From assembly GCA_947179485.1 (NCBI GenBank), contig OX359245.1, positions 75,255,067 through 75,319,066 on the forward strand: DNA of 64,000 nt. The letters are read 5' to 3'. Source of the stretch: Allacma fusca. Lineage: Eukaryota; Arthropoda; Collembola; Symphypleona; Sminthuridae. Made by a program: the position numbers and the translations under genes. Below, in pieces: positions 25,010-37,008 of this stretch (its first letter is position 1; every line of letters begins with the position of its first letter). Below the pieces are notes generated by a model that saw only the letters and a program-made list of their open reading frames with translations, was not told the origin of the DNA and made no database searches.

Positions 25010-26860
25010 AAATTCATAAACAAACACCAGCCAATAATTCGAAGGGAAACTCATTAAGCCAATAATTAAATTTGGTCTTGGAATAAAAGGCTTTATTTTC
25101 TGTAATATGCAATTTAAGGGATTGTGACGAAAATTATAGGAACTTAATATTCACAAGCCGGCTGACAGTTCGAAACCATACACGCATCACTGCAGATTAT
25201 CAACTAATGAAGTGAACTACTTTTACTTACTGTAAAATTACCAAAGCTATCTTGTTCGTGAATAATTTATTATCCATGGCTCTTCCCGTCAAAAATTGGC
25301 GCATGTGAACGCTCGAAAATCGTAAAGCAATGTTTTCCCATTGAGATTCAGGAAGATTATGAGTAAATCCGTAAATTATCACCCTGGCAAGCCAAATAGT
25401 TCTTACGGTTAGTCAGCTTCCCAAGGAACAGAGCAAATTAGGCAATAGGTTCATGAAATGGTCTGAACAATGAATCCGAAATTTAGCATCTGACTCAACT
25501 GATCCAGTTTTTCTCAGCTTTATTAACTAATGTTAAACTCTGAGAAATAAATAACTTAAAACTTGTATTGAACTGAACTAAACTAGTAACGAGGAGTGAA
25601 TTAATAAAATATTTTTTACCCGGGCACTAGACCTCAAAAAGTCATAACGCAGGAGGGCATTTTCGCAGGTAATCTGACAATGAGTGCTTCATTTTACCCT
25701 TTCCCGGCCAGGGTGGGTCACCCCGTAAATCCAGCCCTGCTAATACAAAACTAAGTAAGGACTGATAAACTGAACTGCGGCATGCTCCGGACAAAATGAA
25801 CTGAGCCGAACGCTTGTAAAATTTCTGGTTAGGGAACGGAACTGAATTGAACATTTTACCCAAACTGCAGATCTGTCTCAAAATATGGATCAATACAAAA
25901 TTGCCCCTTATAAACGTGTATGCGTTTGGTTCAATTACCAAAAATAAATGATTTACTATGCATTTATCGATAGTTAACAGTTTTAACTGAGTGTTAGAAA
26001 AATAAGGTAAAGTATCACGCGTAATTAGTGATGCCTATGGTCTGGTCTGATCCAGATTTTATGAAACTGGTCTGGTCCAAAGCGCAGACCAGACCATTGG
26101 TCTGGTCCAGTTTTTCGGACCAGACCAGTGGTCTGATCCAGCCATTCGGACCAGACCAGACCAAAGACCATGGTCCGGACCATGGTCCAGAAAACCATTC
26201 AGAGCAATTGAATAATCACATTTTATCCAGTCAAATTTTTTTTATCCTCAGAAATGACATTTTTAATTTGTTCCACAGGATTTCGTTAACTCATAAATTT
26301 TTATTTTGCGTACTTTTGGGACCATGGTCCTGTGGTCTGGTCTGGTCCTGAAGCTGGACCAATTGTATCTGGTCTGGTCCAAGTGTTAGACCAGACCGGA
26401 CCAGACCAATAACGGACCATTATTAATGGTCCGGACCAGACCATTGGCATCCCTACGCGTAATCACGTATGTCTTTATTAAACTGAGTATTGTATACGGG
26501 CTTCGAAAATATTATTCGCTACTCACTCGCTGTCAGAATACTTGTCGGAGCCAAGACTGTGCTATTGTAAAACTTTACCCCAGAATGCTGGACGTGCATG
26601 AGTTAAAGCTGAATTTTATCTTTCTGAATTTTATGCCACGGTTAATCTGCTCCCTGTAAATGTAAATAAAAATACAGGGAAGCTAAAGCCCTCCAGCGCG
26701 ACCCGCCAGAAGATCTGAAATGTACTCTACGCTTGTTTCGTTTGTCATACAATTTTCGTGAGAACTCGTTTTACCCAGTCCTTAACTCAACCTGAATTTC
26801 TGTCTTCTCCGCATTTGTCCTTTCATTTTTCTTCACTTTTGGTTTCTTCCTTGGTGCATT
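25010..26860. other. Sequence present in unit C but not unit B
   Basis: Unit B is continuous between the words flanking this block (15285-15295). Apart from the MITE at 26026-26455 no gene or clear element ends were recognised, so it is either an unidentified insertion or a deletion in B. Confidence 0.5.
26026..26455. mobile_element. GGACCAGACC-family hAT MITE, copy 1
   Basis: Ends TAGTGATGCCTATGGTCTGG and a matching inverted right end (ACCATTGGCATCCCTA). Exact 8-bp duplication CGCGTAAT at 26018-26025 and 26456-26463. The body is packed with GGTCTGGTCC and its complement and includes the palindrome GGTCCGGACCATGGTCC. Nearly identical, in the opposite orientation, to 43380-43815. Confidence 0.93.
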
Positions 26861-26861
26861 T

Positions 26862-27910
26862 TGGTCCGGGGTATTTTTTGTCCGCTGGCCAAGAACAACC
26901 ATCACAATTTTCAATGAATTGTTTACGACTTCAGGTATAACTAAGACTCACTGTTAGTACACAACTAGTAATTTCTATCGTATTGTTAAGTATCGTAAAA
27001 CAATATCAAAAAATCGCATTTTATTCCAGAAAACAAAAATATTACCTGGCGCCAATACACTTTTCAGGAGCTTTTAGTCATTATTGTGTCAGCCATTCCC
27101 TGCTGCTTGGGTTCTTTTTACATCCCAATGTACCACCAGAAGCCTAACTTACTCTTTCGTTATTTCTCCCTCCTGACCTCGAAGCTGCCTCTTTTTTCCT
27201 GGCCTGCTTGACACTTGAGTCCGTATTTGGAGCACTTCTTCTGCCCATTTACAGCTTCTGTTTTTTTGTACAGCTTGCTTTCTTCCTGAAATTATTTTCT
27301 GTAATTAAGGAGCAAATGGATTTACTGAACCTGTGAGGACAGGTTTCTTACAAAAGGACAAATAATTAATCCTCCTGAGAATTTAGCACGCACTCAATCT
27401 TTACGAATATATTTAATTATAGAAACAGCAATGAAAGAATTCGTTTGGGATTGGTAGACGCCTGGAAAGCTTGCCGAAGAGTTCAAACTTTAACGGAATT
27501 ATTTAACCAAAACTTTGCAAGCATCATATTTAGCTTCAAACTATTTTGCATAAGTAGCGCCGTCATAAATTTGCCGTCACTGGTATCAAAACCCTATAAT
27601 TGCTGGGATTAATGCTGCGATTGCCTTGGACTGTATATTCGTATTTAATGTGATGTACGACAATGCTTTTAGCATCCCGAGCAAGATGAGGGAACTGAAG
27701 GAAGAGATACGCTTGCAAACAATGACTTTAAAAGGGGCCCATTTTGCAAGATATTTCGAAGGCAGTTAAATTCCGTTCCGAATGTAGCTGTGAAAGTAGT
27801 GGATTTCCACTCATTCAATTGGATTTCAACTCCGAACATGATCGCCTTCACGACGAGGAACACTTTGTCATTACTTATCGCCTTCAAGTAAAAGATGGAC
27901 CAAATTAACT
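26862..27910 (+). pseudogene. Chemoreceptor-like pseudogene, unit C
   Basis: The same three exons as unit B: FNELFTTS near 26880-26937, hydrophobic ELLVIIVSAIPCCLGSFY from about 27046, and MYDNAFSIPSKM from about 27654. One base is missing in a GGGGACCC run near 27736, shifting the frame before the conserved C-terminus. The end of the exon (near 27840-27890) still encodes the family's TLSLLIA-like final membrane segment. Confidence 0.55.
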
Positions 27911-28255
27911 TTTGTTGCTTCGTTGTAGTTGCAACTTTGGAATGCATAAACAATAAACTATTTTTGACAATTAGGTAACCTTTATATACTTTATTTGTAA
28001 TTACTAATAAAATCCTGGTGGCGAACTTAAATAAAATGTTATGTCATATAGGTAATCTACTCAATATTTCCTATAAATAGAAAACAAATCAATTTAGCGT
28101 AAATTAAAAAGCAAGTAACCTTTTGTCTACAATTTTGCTGCAACCATTTATACATTACTCCGTTGGCCCCAAAAAGAATTTAGTTACGTATTTTAAAAAA
28201 TGTTATGTTCCTATCCCTGTTACTGTATATTGTTTGAAGTCAGATCTAATTTGTT

Positions 28256-31200
28256 TTACAACTCGTCTTTCCAACGACTGAAAAACTCATCGTGAGAGAT
28301 GAACCCATCCTCGTCTGTGTCATGTTGTTGAAAAACAAATGCAGTCATTTTTTCGGGACTTTTCAGGATTGCCCAATCACCATCGGTTACTTCCATATCC
28401 TTTCCTTCGGCTTTTCTCCTTTTGATTCGATTCTTGTAGAAATTGGTCATCTGATTAAGGAATTCGAACAAGTTATTTTGTTAAACATCAGTTGATTAAA
28501 GGCTGTTTAAATTCGATGGAAATGATTATTTTGATGTACAATAATTTTATTTAAACTTAATAAGCAGATAAATCTCTAGCCTCTTCTTGGGAAATTAGCT
28601 TGTCAGAATTAACATCAGTCTCTCTGAACGCTTCCACCATTGGGTGAGTGCCTTTCTCAATCTTGAGCAGTTCGATTTCATATATTAAAACTGAATCTAT
28701 AATAAGGGGAACCATTAAAATTACATTACAGAGTTCGTGTAGAGTTCGTAGTGAGTAGACGTAGGTTAGTCGAGCTCGCTTATCACTTCTGGTATCTTTA
28801 AGTTTGAATATTCATATCTTTGAAGAATATAACGATAGAGAAGCTTTTCCAAGCTTGTATAAGTGTTAAGAACCACTGTGAGTAAGGGGGAAACCCCTGC
28901 TTTGTGAACGATGGCTCAGCCAAAAGAATACGGTTTTGTAATTAAAAATGTAGAAGGTGCTACACTAAATGATTATCTTGTTGCTATAACAAAAGAAGTT
29001 GGTGACCCACAAAAGATTAAAAATATTGGTAAAGTGAAACTAAACTACGGGATCTGGGTGGCAGATGAACAATCGGCTGAAAAACTCCGTGCCTTGACGT
29101 TTCTTGAAGTTAAAAATCAGTGTGTTACAATCTGGCCTTATATTACACCCCTAAAGCGGGTGAAACTGATAGGAGTCCCTCCATTCATTAAAAATAGTGT
29201 CCTAGAACAAGAACTGCAAAAGCATGGAATGGTTAAAGATAAAATTGAGTTTGAAAGTGTTTTTGGAGTAGATGAGTGCTTTAAGCATGTCATGGGCTTC
29301 ACAAGAAGCGTGTATATGGCCTTCGATGAAGGAAGGTTCTTACCAGAAACAATTACTATAGAGCAAGATGAACGAAAGTTTATTATTACTACACAAGTAG
29401 GACGTAGGAAATGCTTCACATGTGGGAGCTTCCAACACATTGGAAGCACATGTGAACTGAAAAAGATGATGTCGTACGCAAATGCGGTAACTGAAAGTGT
29501 CCCAGTCAAACTAGACCCAAAAAATTACCCATCATTATCGAAACTGCCTGAAAATCTTAAGCTAATTAACATAAGATCTAGACATTTAAGCAACCCTGAA
29601 AGTGCTAATAGTGCTGATGATGCCAGAGGTAGTAAAGATGATGACGAAAACACCAATAAGCGTAAAAGGAAAGTTAAACTACGTGTATTACGCAATGTCA
29701 AGACAAGAGGCACTCATGATTGGTGCTATGAGTACTGGAAAGACACAAAATTCAACAACGGACAACCTTGTAATAACAAGGAGCTATTACGATTTTTGCA
29801 AAGTATTCCCCGAGATAAAGATGGAAATATGATACTTATTCACCGAGCTGCAATGTCCTTCAAAAACATTCCTACGCTAACTACGACCTTGTTTGAACTC
29901 AGAACTTCTCTTAGGCCTGAACGACATGCTTTTGAACGGGACGGCATACAGTACATAATTGATGCCCTCCGAGGTGATGATAGTGATCTCATATAACGCC
30001 CAAGGACTAAGGAATATTAAACGAATAAATGAATTAAGAAACCTAACACATAAACTGTGCCCTGACGTTTTATGTATCCAAGAGACAAACATTGATCCTG
30101 CCATACATACTAAATGCAACGATAAAAAATACAGTGAATACTACAATCCACCTATATCTGCATTTAGTGGAACAGCAATCCTTATTAAAACCCAATATAC
30201 AACCACACATAAGATACTAATGCCTGGCAGGATGCATGCCATTATAATCACCAACGATGACAAACCCCTACATATCATTAATGTACACATGCCACACAAT
30301 GAGATAGAAGCCTTTAAAATGTACGGCATTCTTTCTAAGTATCTTCAAACCACAACATGCAATAATGTTATAATGTGCGGCGACTGGAATTATGTGCATG
30401 ACCCCAGCCTTGACAGAAAAAACTCTAAAGAAAATCGAATTAAACTTAAACGCAACATGGATAAATTAATAAAGAAAAACACATTCATAGATTGCTACAG
30501 GAAGCTCTACCCAAATGGAACAGCAATGACACACATAGGTACACATACTCACAAGCCTCAAGCCCGTCTCGACCGGGTCTATGTAAATGCCACCTTATCA
30601 GATAAAATAATAGCCGTTAATACTTATCCTGCATTTAGTGATCACGCCCTTGTCCTTGTAAAACTACAATTAAAGAAAACTTTAAAAAAATCCATTTGGA
30701 GGTTAAATAATAAGATTCTCAAAAATCCAATCTTTAATTGGCAAGTTGAAAACCTTCTACAAAATTTTATAAATAATGAACAACGAACGATACAAGATTA
30801 TGAAGTGCTAAAATTCAAAATTAAAGAGGCTGTTATATCCATCGAACAACTCATGGCTCGTGAGCTTACTAATAATCTGAGACGCATTGAGAGACAATAT
30901 GCAAATAGTACGGAAAGAATAACTACACAAAAGTTGTATGATGAGATGATAGATACTCTAGGCGGTAAGAGTGCACAAAGTGAAAGCCTTTCTAAAGTGC
31001 ATAACATTTACACAGAAACCTGCATTGAAAATGCCCTGAGCAATATGACAGACAAAAATAAATTGCTAAATGTACATAATTTTTTTTCAGAAAAAATACA
31101 GCCCACACACTAAAAACTCACAGATGTATGAAACATACCTACAAAAACTCAGAAAGCTATCTGACATTCAGAAACACACAATGAGCCAAGAAATTACAAT

Positions 31201-34200
31201 AAAAGACGTTGCTGAGGCAATACAAAATTTACAGGAAAAAAAATCTCCAGGTTCTGATGGTCTGACCAGTGAATTTTATAAAAAATTTGAAGACTATTTC
31301 AAAATAATAATCTTATGGTTAATTAACGTATCACTACAACATAATTTGTTACCTGCATCCCTGCGTACAGGTATTGTCACTCTAATATTCAAAAAGGGTG
31401 ATCCCAAAAATCTAGGAAATTACAGACCGATAACTCTCTGTAACTCTGATTATAAAATTGTATCCATTATCTTAAAGAACAAAATAATGCCGTACTTGTC
31501 ACATGTGATTGGAGAATACCAAACCTGTAATGTTCCAGGGAGATCAATTTATGATAATTTAAATTTCTTGCGAGACGCTACTTATGAAATGCATACTGGC
31601 GGACTTGTATCGCTAGATCAAGAAAGTGCCTTTGACAACGTTGACAGGAACTTTGGAATTGCTTGCCTACAAGCAATGAATTTTGCCCCTGCAGTGATAA
31701 AAATAGTTGAGCTACTATATAATGAAAACTATATTATTGTAAAAATTGGTGAGCTACTCACTACCAGGATTAAAGTTTTACGTGGAATTAAACAAGGAGA
31801 TCCTATTGCCAGCATATTCTTCATAATTTGCAGTGAGATCCTACTGTGCAGACTTAACTCGTGTCTGGAATTCGCTGGACCTTCTCCATACATCATAATG
31901 CCCACAACGTATATATCAGCCTATGCTGATGACACGCACATTTTAGTCAACAATGCCAAACACTTTGAAATTTTAGAAGAAGAGTTAAAAATATTTTTCA
32001 CGTTTTCTGGAGGGAAGCTTAACAGAAATAAGTGCAGCTGCCTCCTTTTTGGTGATTGGGTCTCAAAACCTCCAATATGTGACTTCCCTCTAGTATATGA
32101 TGGAGTTAAAATATTAGGTGTGTATTTCGGATCTACATCTTACATTAGTAAAAATTGGTCTGAATTGCGAGAATCAGTTGCCGTGAAAATGGAATTCTAT
32201 TCAAACAAATTTCCAAACGCTGGCTTAATCTTTCGATTGCAAATACTTAACACTTTTATAATCCCAATAATTTGGTACCGACTCAAGGTTCTGGATCCTC
32301 CTGAAACGTTCGTAAACAGCATAACGGATGTAATTGAAAAATTCCTTTGGAATGATCGGAAAAGGTGGGTAAATAGATTCTTCCTGCACAGCAAGAAATC
32401 ATATGGAGGCCTCAATGTCAAACATCCTATAACACAAGTCGAAAAGTTTAGAACAATACAATTAATAAAGAGCATTGAAGGGACAAAGAACTCATACTTC
32501 AATGAGCAGTGTTCAAAAAGACTACGGAATATTCTAATTGGAAGTGAAAAATATAATCAACTGCAGTACTACAATAAAATAGAGAAACTTTTAGAAAGTG
32601 CTCAATTCAGGATAAGACCAATACCAGACGACTTATTAAAACTAATACCGATTGATAATTATGTTTCGAAACCTCACAAATTGTTCCTACAGAGGATAGG
32701 AATTAGGAAGATAAATGAACTATTAACCTTAGAAAGCAATAATAATCTACCAAGCCATCAGTGCAGAACTGCCGAAATTCTAAAAACCCGATACAAAAAG
32801 GAACTAGGTGATATGCGCGTATCTGAAACCAATAAGTGTAACTATGAAATTTTCAATCATCTACAAAATGCTTTCTCCACAATAACCAGTGGTAATATGT
32901 ATATGATCTACGTGTGTAAAAACCTTAGGATGTATCTAAACGATGAAGTTAAAAAAAAGATTCATGACTACAATTGGAAAATTCTGGAAGTAAGTTTCAC
33001 CCTAAGTGAATATGAAATTGTATGGAAATTATGGCATAACGCCTTATGTAGTCCGGTTATGGCCCAAAAAATGAATCTAATAAATAATAACAAGTGCCTT
33101 TTCTGTAGCAAAGTCAACACACGTGCTTCGCACTACACTAACTGTGAACTTTTTATTGATATGTGGCTCTATTGCCAAAAGCTAGCCGACCTGGCCAAAC
33201 ACAAATGGGATGATAACACAAGACAACGAGGATCAAAAGTTTCAAACAGCTTTTTCCATGTTATTAGTGCAGCCTATTCAGTAATTTATGAGTATGTCTA
33301 CTTACATCTTAATAATGAAATCTTTAAGAAGGAACCAGTTACGAGCTTAAAACAAAAAATATATGAAATAATATATATTCAATTCCAACATGCTAAATGT
33401 GGTGGATCTATAACAATTCAACAATTTAATAAGTACTGGTCTCCTCTTAAGTTTCTGTATGTAATTGTAGGCTCAGAAATAAATGTTTGCCTCCCGAGGG
33501 CATAGCGTCTAACTATGGACTCGGTCAGACCTTTCACCAAGCTGGGAGAAATAAGCGACTCCTGTAACCCCTGAGCTGGGAGCATGTGAAAGTGGATGGT
33601 ATCAGTGCAGACCAAACAACCTAGGCCGGGGCCTTACCCTGTAATCCATTTGGAGGCCGTTGTTTGTGAATGCGCTGGAGAGACAACAATTTTAAGAATA
33701 ATGTGAAAGACGGGCTTTTGGTCACAAATAATTATGTTAAAAAAAAGACACCGGACATGTAAAATGTATTGCCTGAATAAAACCTTACCAATGATCTAAT
33801 GAAAAAAAAATTACATTTATAATAGATACCATAAATGGAAATGTTATCAATCATAAATGGAAATCATCATGAGATTTTAAAAAATGTGTGGTAGTTGTGT
33901 AATTTATAAACATGTAGAAACAATGGCTTTGAAAATTTGTTTTCAAAATATTGCTTGTTACCTTCCGGGGCTGGTATTTTATTGCCATCGTAGTGCTTTG
34001 CAAAATTTGGAGGCACAGTCAATTTCCTTTTTTCTCCGACACACATGTCCAGAAGACCTTCGTCAAACCCCAGGATGACTTCCCCTTTCCGTAACTGGAA
34101 TTTGATGGGTTCATTTTTTTCCCAGCTGAAGAGGACGAGTTGAACAGTAATATTTTCAAAAATGCAAAGATTTCAGAGCAAATATGTATTAATGTAAAAG

Positions 34201-34410
34201 AAAGTGATCTAACCTGGAATGAAACATCTTTCCGTCGGAAGTAGTCCCCGTGAAGTGCACCGTCAGAAAATGATAACTCTTAGACTTGATGTTGCAGTCT
34301 GAAGGCTTGTAGATAGTCTCGGTTTTAAGTTGGTCCAGAACCTGACTATTTGTCAAAGCCAGGACGGAAAGAAATGTAACAATTCCGGAGTAATAAGATG
34401 TCTTCCTCAT
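28256..34410 (-). CDS. ER FKBP-type protein with two EF-hands, copy C
   Basis: Exons 34214-34410, 33962-34125, 28581-28696 and 28256-28450 join to 223 residues without a stop. Signal peptide, FKBP domain ([26 protein letters not shown]), EF loops DVNSDKLISQEE and DTDEDGFISHDE, KDEL tail. Intron 2 is 5.3 kb because a LINE lies in it antisense to the gene. The exon 3 donor is GC (GAAGAG then GCTAGAG) where copies A, B and D have GT. GC-AG introns exist, but loss of splicing here is possible. Expression is therefore uncertain although the frame is intact. Confidence 0.75.
28911..29996 (+). CDS. LINE ORF1 nucleic-acid-binding protein
   Basis: 361 residues from the first ATG after the leader. Near residue 165-180 it has a CCHC knuckle, CFTCGSFQHIGSTC (C-x2-C-x4-H-x4-C), typical of LINE and retroelement RNA-binding proteins. 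A basic, Asp/Lys-rich linker (about 230-255) follows, then a 100-residue C-terminal segment that I do not recognise (WCYEYWKDTKF, IQYIIDALRG). ORF2 starts 38 bases before its stop, in the +1 frame. Confidence 0.85.
   Translation: MAQPKEYGFVIKNVEGATLNDYLVAITKEVGDPQKIKNIGKVKLNYGIWVADEQSAEKLRALTFLEVKNQCVTIWPYITPLKRVKLIGVPPFIKNSVLEQELQKHGMVKDKIEFESVFGVDECFKHVMGFTRSVYMAFDEGRFLPETITIEQDERKFIITTQVGRRKCFTCGSFQHIGSTCELKKMMSYANAVTESVPVKLDPKNYPSLSKLPENLKLINIRSRHLSNPESANSADDARGSKDDDENTNKRKRKVKLRVLRNVKTRGTHDWCYEYWKDTKFNNGQPCNNKELLRFLQSIPRDKDGNMILIHRAAMSFKNIPTLTTTLFELRTSLRPERHAFERDGIQYIIDALRGDDSDLI
29959..33505 (+). pseudogene. LINE ORF2: endonuclease and reverse transcriptase, one frameshift
   Basis: The first frame (29959-31113) is an APE-type endonuclease: SYNAQGLRN, CIQET, GDWN, LDRVY and SDHALV appear in order. 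The second frame (open to 33505) is the reverse transcriptase: SPGSDGLTSEFY, TLIFKKGDP, NYRPITL, VPGRSIYDN, the catalytic SAYADD, then a C-terminal Cys/His cluster (CLFCSKVNTRASHYTNC). The frames meet around 31080-31100, in an eight-T run followed by a six-A run; one base there separates them. It may be a real mutation or a homopolymer reading error. Otherwise all catalytic blocks are present. Confidence 0.87.
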
Positions 34411-34430
34411 TTTACCGTACTGTCAAAAGT

Positions 34431-34462
34431 CCTGACTGAGTTGGAAGACGAGGTTTTATTTG
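34431..34462 (-). promoter_or_regulatory. Candidate core promoter of FKBP copy C
   Basis: On the minus strand CAAATAAAACC lies about 25 bases before CTCAGTCAGG, which fits a TATA-like box and the arthropod initiator TCAGT. The arrangement, just upstream of exon 1, is conserved in copy B (around 19703-19736); copies A and D lost the initiator-like word. Confidence 0.35.
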
Positions 34463-35449
34463 GAGGACAAAATAGAAAGTCTGTTTTCAGTTGTAGTGTT
34501 TTATTGATCATTGTTTGTTGAACTTCTATAGTCATTCTTGTTTTTAATGTAATATTTTGAAAGTATTTAACGTATAGAACTGAATCTTGTTACTTATTTG
34601 CTTTATTGCTTCAATAAACTGCGGGCTCGCACGCTCACGGGGTCGCGGGCTCGTCTGGCTATTACTTTCCAGACCAGAGTTTTTACCGGTAATTTTGCGT
34701 ACCACTTCCACCTGACATACCACTTTACATACCACCTACCCGTAATTTTGCGTACCACCTACAACCTGACATACCACTTTACATACCACCTACCGGTAAT
34801 CTTGCGTACCACCTACCACCTTACATACCACCTTACCTACCACCTACCGGCTGTCTTACATACCGCCTACCACCGTCAGCTATCAAGAATGTAACAATCA
34901 ATCATTAAGCTGTCATTAATTTTAATGGTGTCGCAATGAGTTGATTCATTGTAAATGAAAGATTTAAATAGACGTGCTAAAATCAGAAACAATTTTTTTA
35001 CTTATTTCATTTAACAAATTAATACTGTCGAACGAGCTTTCAGTGTATTTCGACTATGTGGATTGGTTATCTTCAGAAAGGCAGGGAACATATCGTTGCT
35101 GAAATTTTAAAAGATACCATTTTCATTTCGTAAATTATGCCTTTTAAATGCGATCTCGGTTGAAAATGGTACGTTTCAGAATTTAACCGACGATATGTCG
35201 GAATCGTTTATTGATTCCCTTAAAAACAAATCTATTGAAGCAGATTTTAGGTGGAAGTGGTTCTCAAGAGAAATAATCTTTAGACGAAAATAATTAGGGT
35301 AACAAGCTTAAATTAAAAAATTAAATTTTTTGGACCATATCGAGAAAGCGTACCCTGGCCCTATATAAAAATTTACGTTTCATGAATTGAAATTAAAAGA
35401 GAAGTAACGTTGGGATTTACAATTTATTTTATGAATAGAACACAGAAAC

Positions 35450-35860
35450 ATACCGCCGAAAGGTACCCCCAACATACCACTGAAACATACCCCCAACATA
35501 CCACCAACATACCACTGAAACATACCCCCAACATACCACTGAAACAAACCCCCAACATACCACTGAAACAAACCCCCAACATACCACTGAACCATATCCC
35601 CAACATACCACCAACATACCACCACAAAATACCACCACAAAATACCACCAACATACCACCACAAAATACCACCAAAACATACCACCAACATACGAACCAA
35701 AACATACCACCAACATACGAACCAAATATACCACGAACATACCACCAAAACATACCACGAACATACGAACCAAAACATACCACGAACATACGAACCAAAA
35801 CATACCACGAACATACGAACCAAAACATACCACCAACATACCACCAACATACAACCGCAA
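35450..35860. repeat. CATACCACC minisatellite
   Basis: Tandem variants of ACATACCACC and ACATACGAACCAAA, with stretches of CACAAAATACCAC. One strand lacks G almost entirely. The open frames across it are products of the repeat and are not genes. Confidence 0.92.
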
Positions 35861-36329
35861 CATAGTGAAATGTTTTGCATTTTGTTTATTTCCTGTTGCA
35901 AAGAAAAAAACATCTGAATTAATATCACTATGAGTTTGCAAATGTTTGTTCATTACGTCTCCTGAGTATGAGACTTAGAGGAAACATTTTGCCTACTCCG
36001 TGGATCTTTTTTCCTTTGTTGAAGAAGAATTCCACCGAAAGCTCGTTCATCAGAATCAATTTGTTAAATAAATAAAATTTGTTGAAATAAGTAAAAATTG
36101 TTTCGGATTTTAGCACGTCTAAATCTTTCATTTACGAGGAATCAACTCATTACGAAACAATTGAAATGAATGACAGCTTAATAATTGATTGTTACATACT
36201 TGATTGCTGACGGTGGTAGGCGGTATGGAAGACAGCCGGTAGGTGGTAGGTAAGGTTGTATGTAAGGTGGTAGGTGGTATGTAAAGTGGTATGTCAGGTG
36301 GTAGTTGGTAGTATTCGAAAATCTGGTCG

Positions 36330-36585
36330 GGAAAGTAAAATCCAGTCCGCGGGCTCCCTCAATTAAATGCGGGCTCGCGAGCTCACGGGTTCCCTCAATA
36401 AAATGCGGGCTCGTGGGCTGCGCGCTCCCTCAATTCAAGTGAGCTCACGGGCTGCGGGCTCCCTCAACAAAATAGAGGTCACGGGCTGCGGGCTCCTTTA
36501 ATAAAATTAAGCTCACGCGTTGCGTGCTCACGGGCTGCGGGCTCTCAACAAAATTAGGCTGACGGGTTGCGGTCTCACGGGTTCA
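36330..36585. repeat. GC-rich tandem repeat at the outer end of the foldback
   Basis: About seven diverged units built on GCGGGCTCCCTCAATAAAAT and GAGCTCACGG. A shorter version stands at the other end (34615-34655). Confidence 0.75.
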
Positions 36586-37008
36586 CATATACAGCCCAAA
36601 ACTAGGCAGATACATTGTCTACCTTTTCCTTGCCTATTTTTCTCCGACCGCCTAGTAACACCTTGCCTGGTTTTGAAGTGCAGTGGATTTGTGCTACATA
36701 AGTTCTATTTATTTATCAAAGGGAGCACAAAATACTTTCATTGTTCCTTATTCTTATTCTGTATTTGCCAACAACCCCAAAACCAGATTCAAAACCAGAT
36801 AATTCCCGATGTCCTAAGGTCAACAGTTAAAAACGTATTCATCGTTGAACGTAGAGCCGCCCAGGGGTAAAAAATTATAAACTGCGCTGTGCAATCCAAT
36901 CGATATTTTACACACCTAAAGTTTAGCGTACCTAGTATTTGTGTTATGTGATTCATTTTTTAATTTTAGGAACTAACGTGAACAAGTCTCACCGAAAATA
37001 ACAAATTT

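Larger units (their letters stand above)
28728..33807 (+). mobile_element. Nearly full-length Tx1/L1-like LINE
   Basis: About 5.08 kb with a 5' leader (28728-28910), ORF1, overlapping ORF2, a 300-bp 3' UTR with AATAAA near 33777, and a short A-tail. It is flanked by the 11-bp duplication AAAATTACATT (28717-28727 and 33808-33818). Unit B has the uninterrupted site near 19075-19090. The reverse transcriptase wording (YQTCNVPGRSIYDN) resembles the Tx1 clade. An open ORF1, one break in ORF2 and a perfect duplication suggest a young insertion. Confidence 0.92.
20258..34590. repeat. Segmental duplication unit C, inflated by insertions
   Basis: Same order as unit B. The leader is at 20258-20572 and resumes at 24694-25008; the chemoreceptor pseudogene is at 26862-27910; the FKBP gene is at 28256-34410. 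Added material is a 4.1-kb hAT element, about 1.85 kb at 25010-26860, and a 5.1-kb LINE. Confidence 0.85.
34600..36590. repeat. 2-kb long inverted repeat (foldback element)
   Basis: The arm at about 34650-35045 recurs inverted at about 36015-36345, with words such as AAATGAAAGATTTA, GACGTGCTAAAATC and GAACGAGCTTTC shared. The arms carry imperfect TACCACC repeats. Both outer ends carry GC-rich GCGGGCTCGC words. The loop holds a 400-bp minisatellite. It interrupts unit C just after CTTGTTACTTATT. No coding sequence or clear target duplication was found. Confidence 0.78.

Noticed and set aside
29138-29509. Antisense ORFs over the LINE
   Set aside because: Shadows of ORF1 and ORF2, which have clear domain motifs.
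35450-35860. CRISPR-like array
   Set aside because: Units are short, of variable length, without unique spacers, in a eukaryotic context; it is a minisatellite.
35380-35953. Long overlapping open frames on both strands (up to 182 codons)
   Set aside because: They are produced by the CATACCACC minisatellite, which has few stops in any frame; low complexity, no start context.
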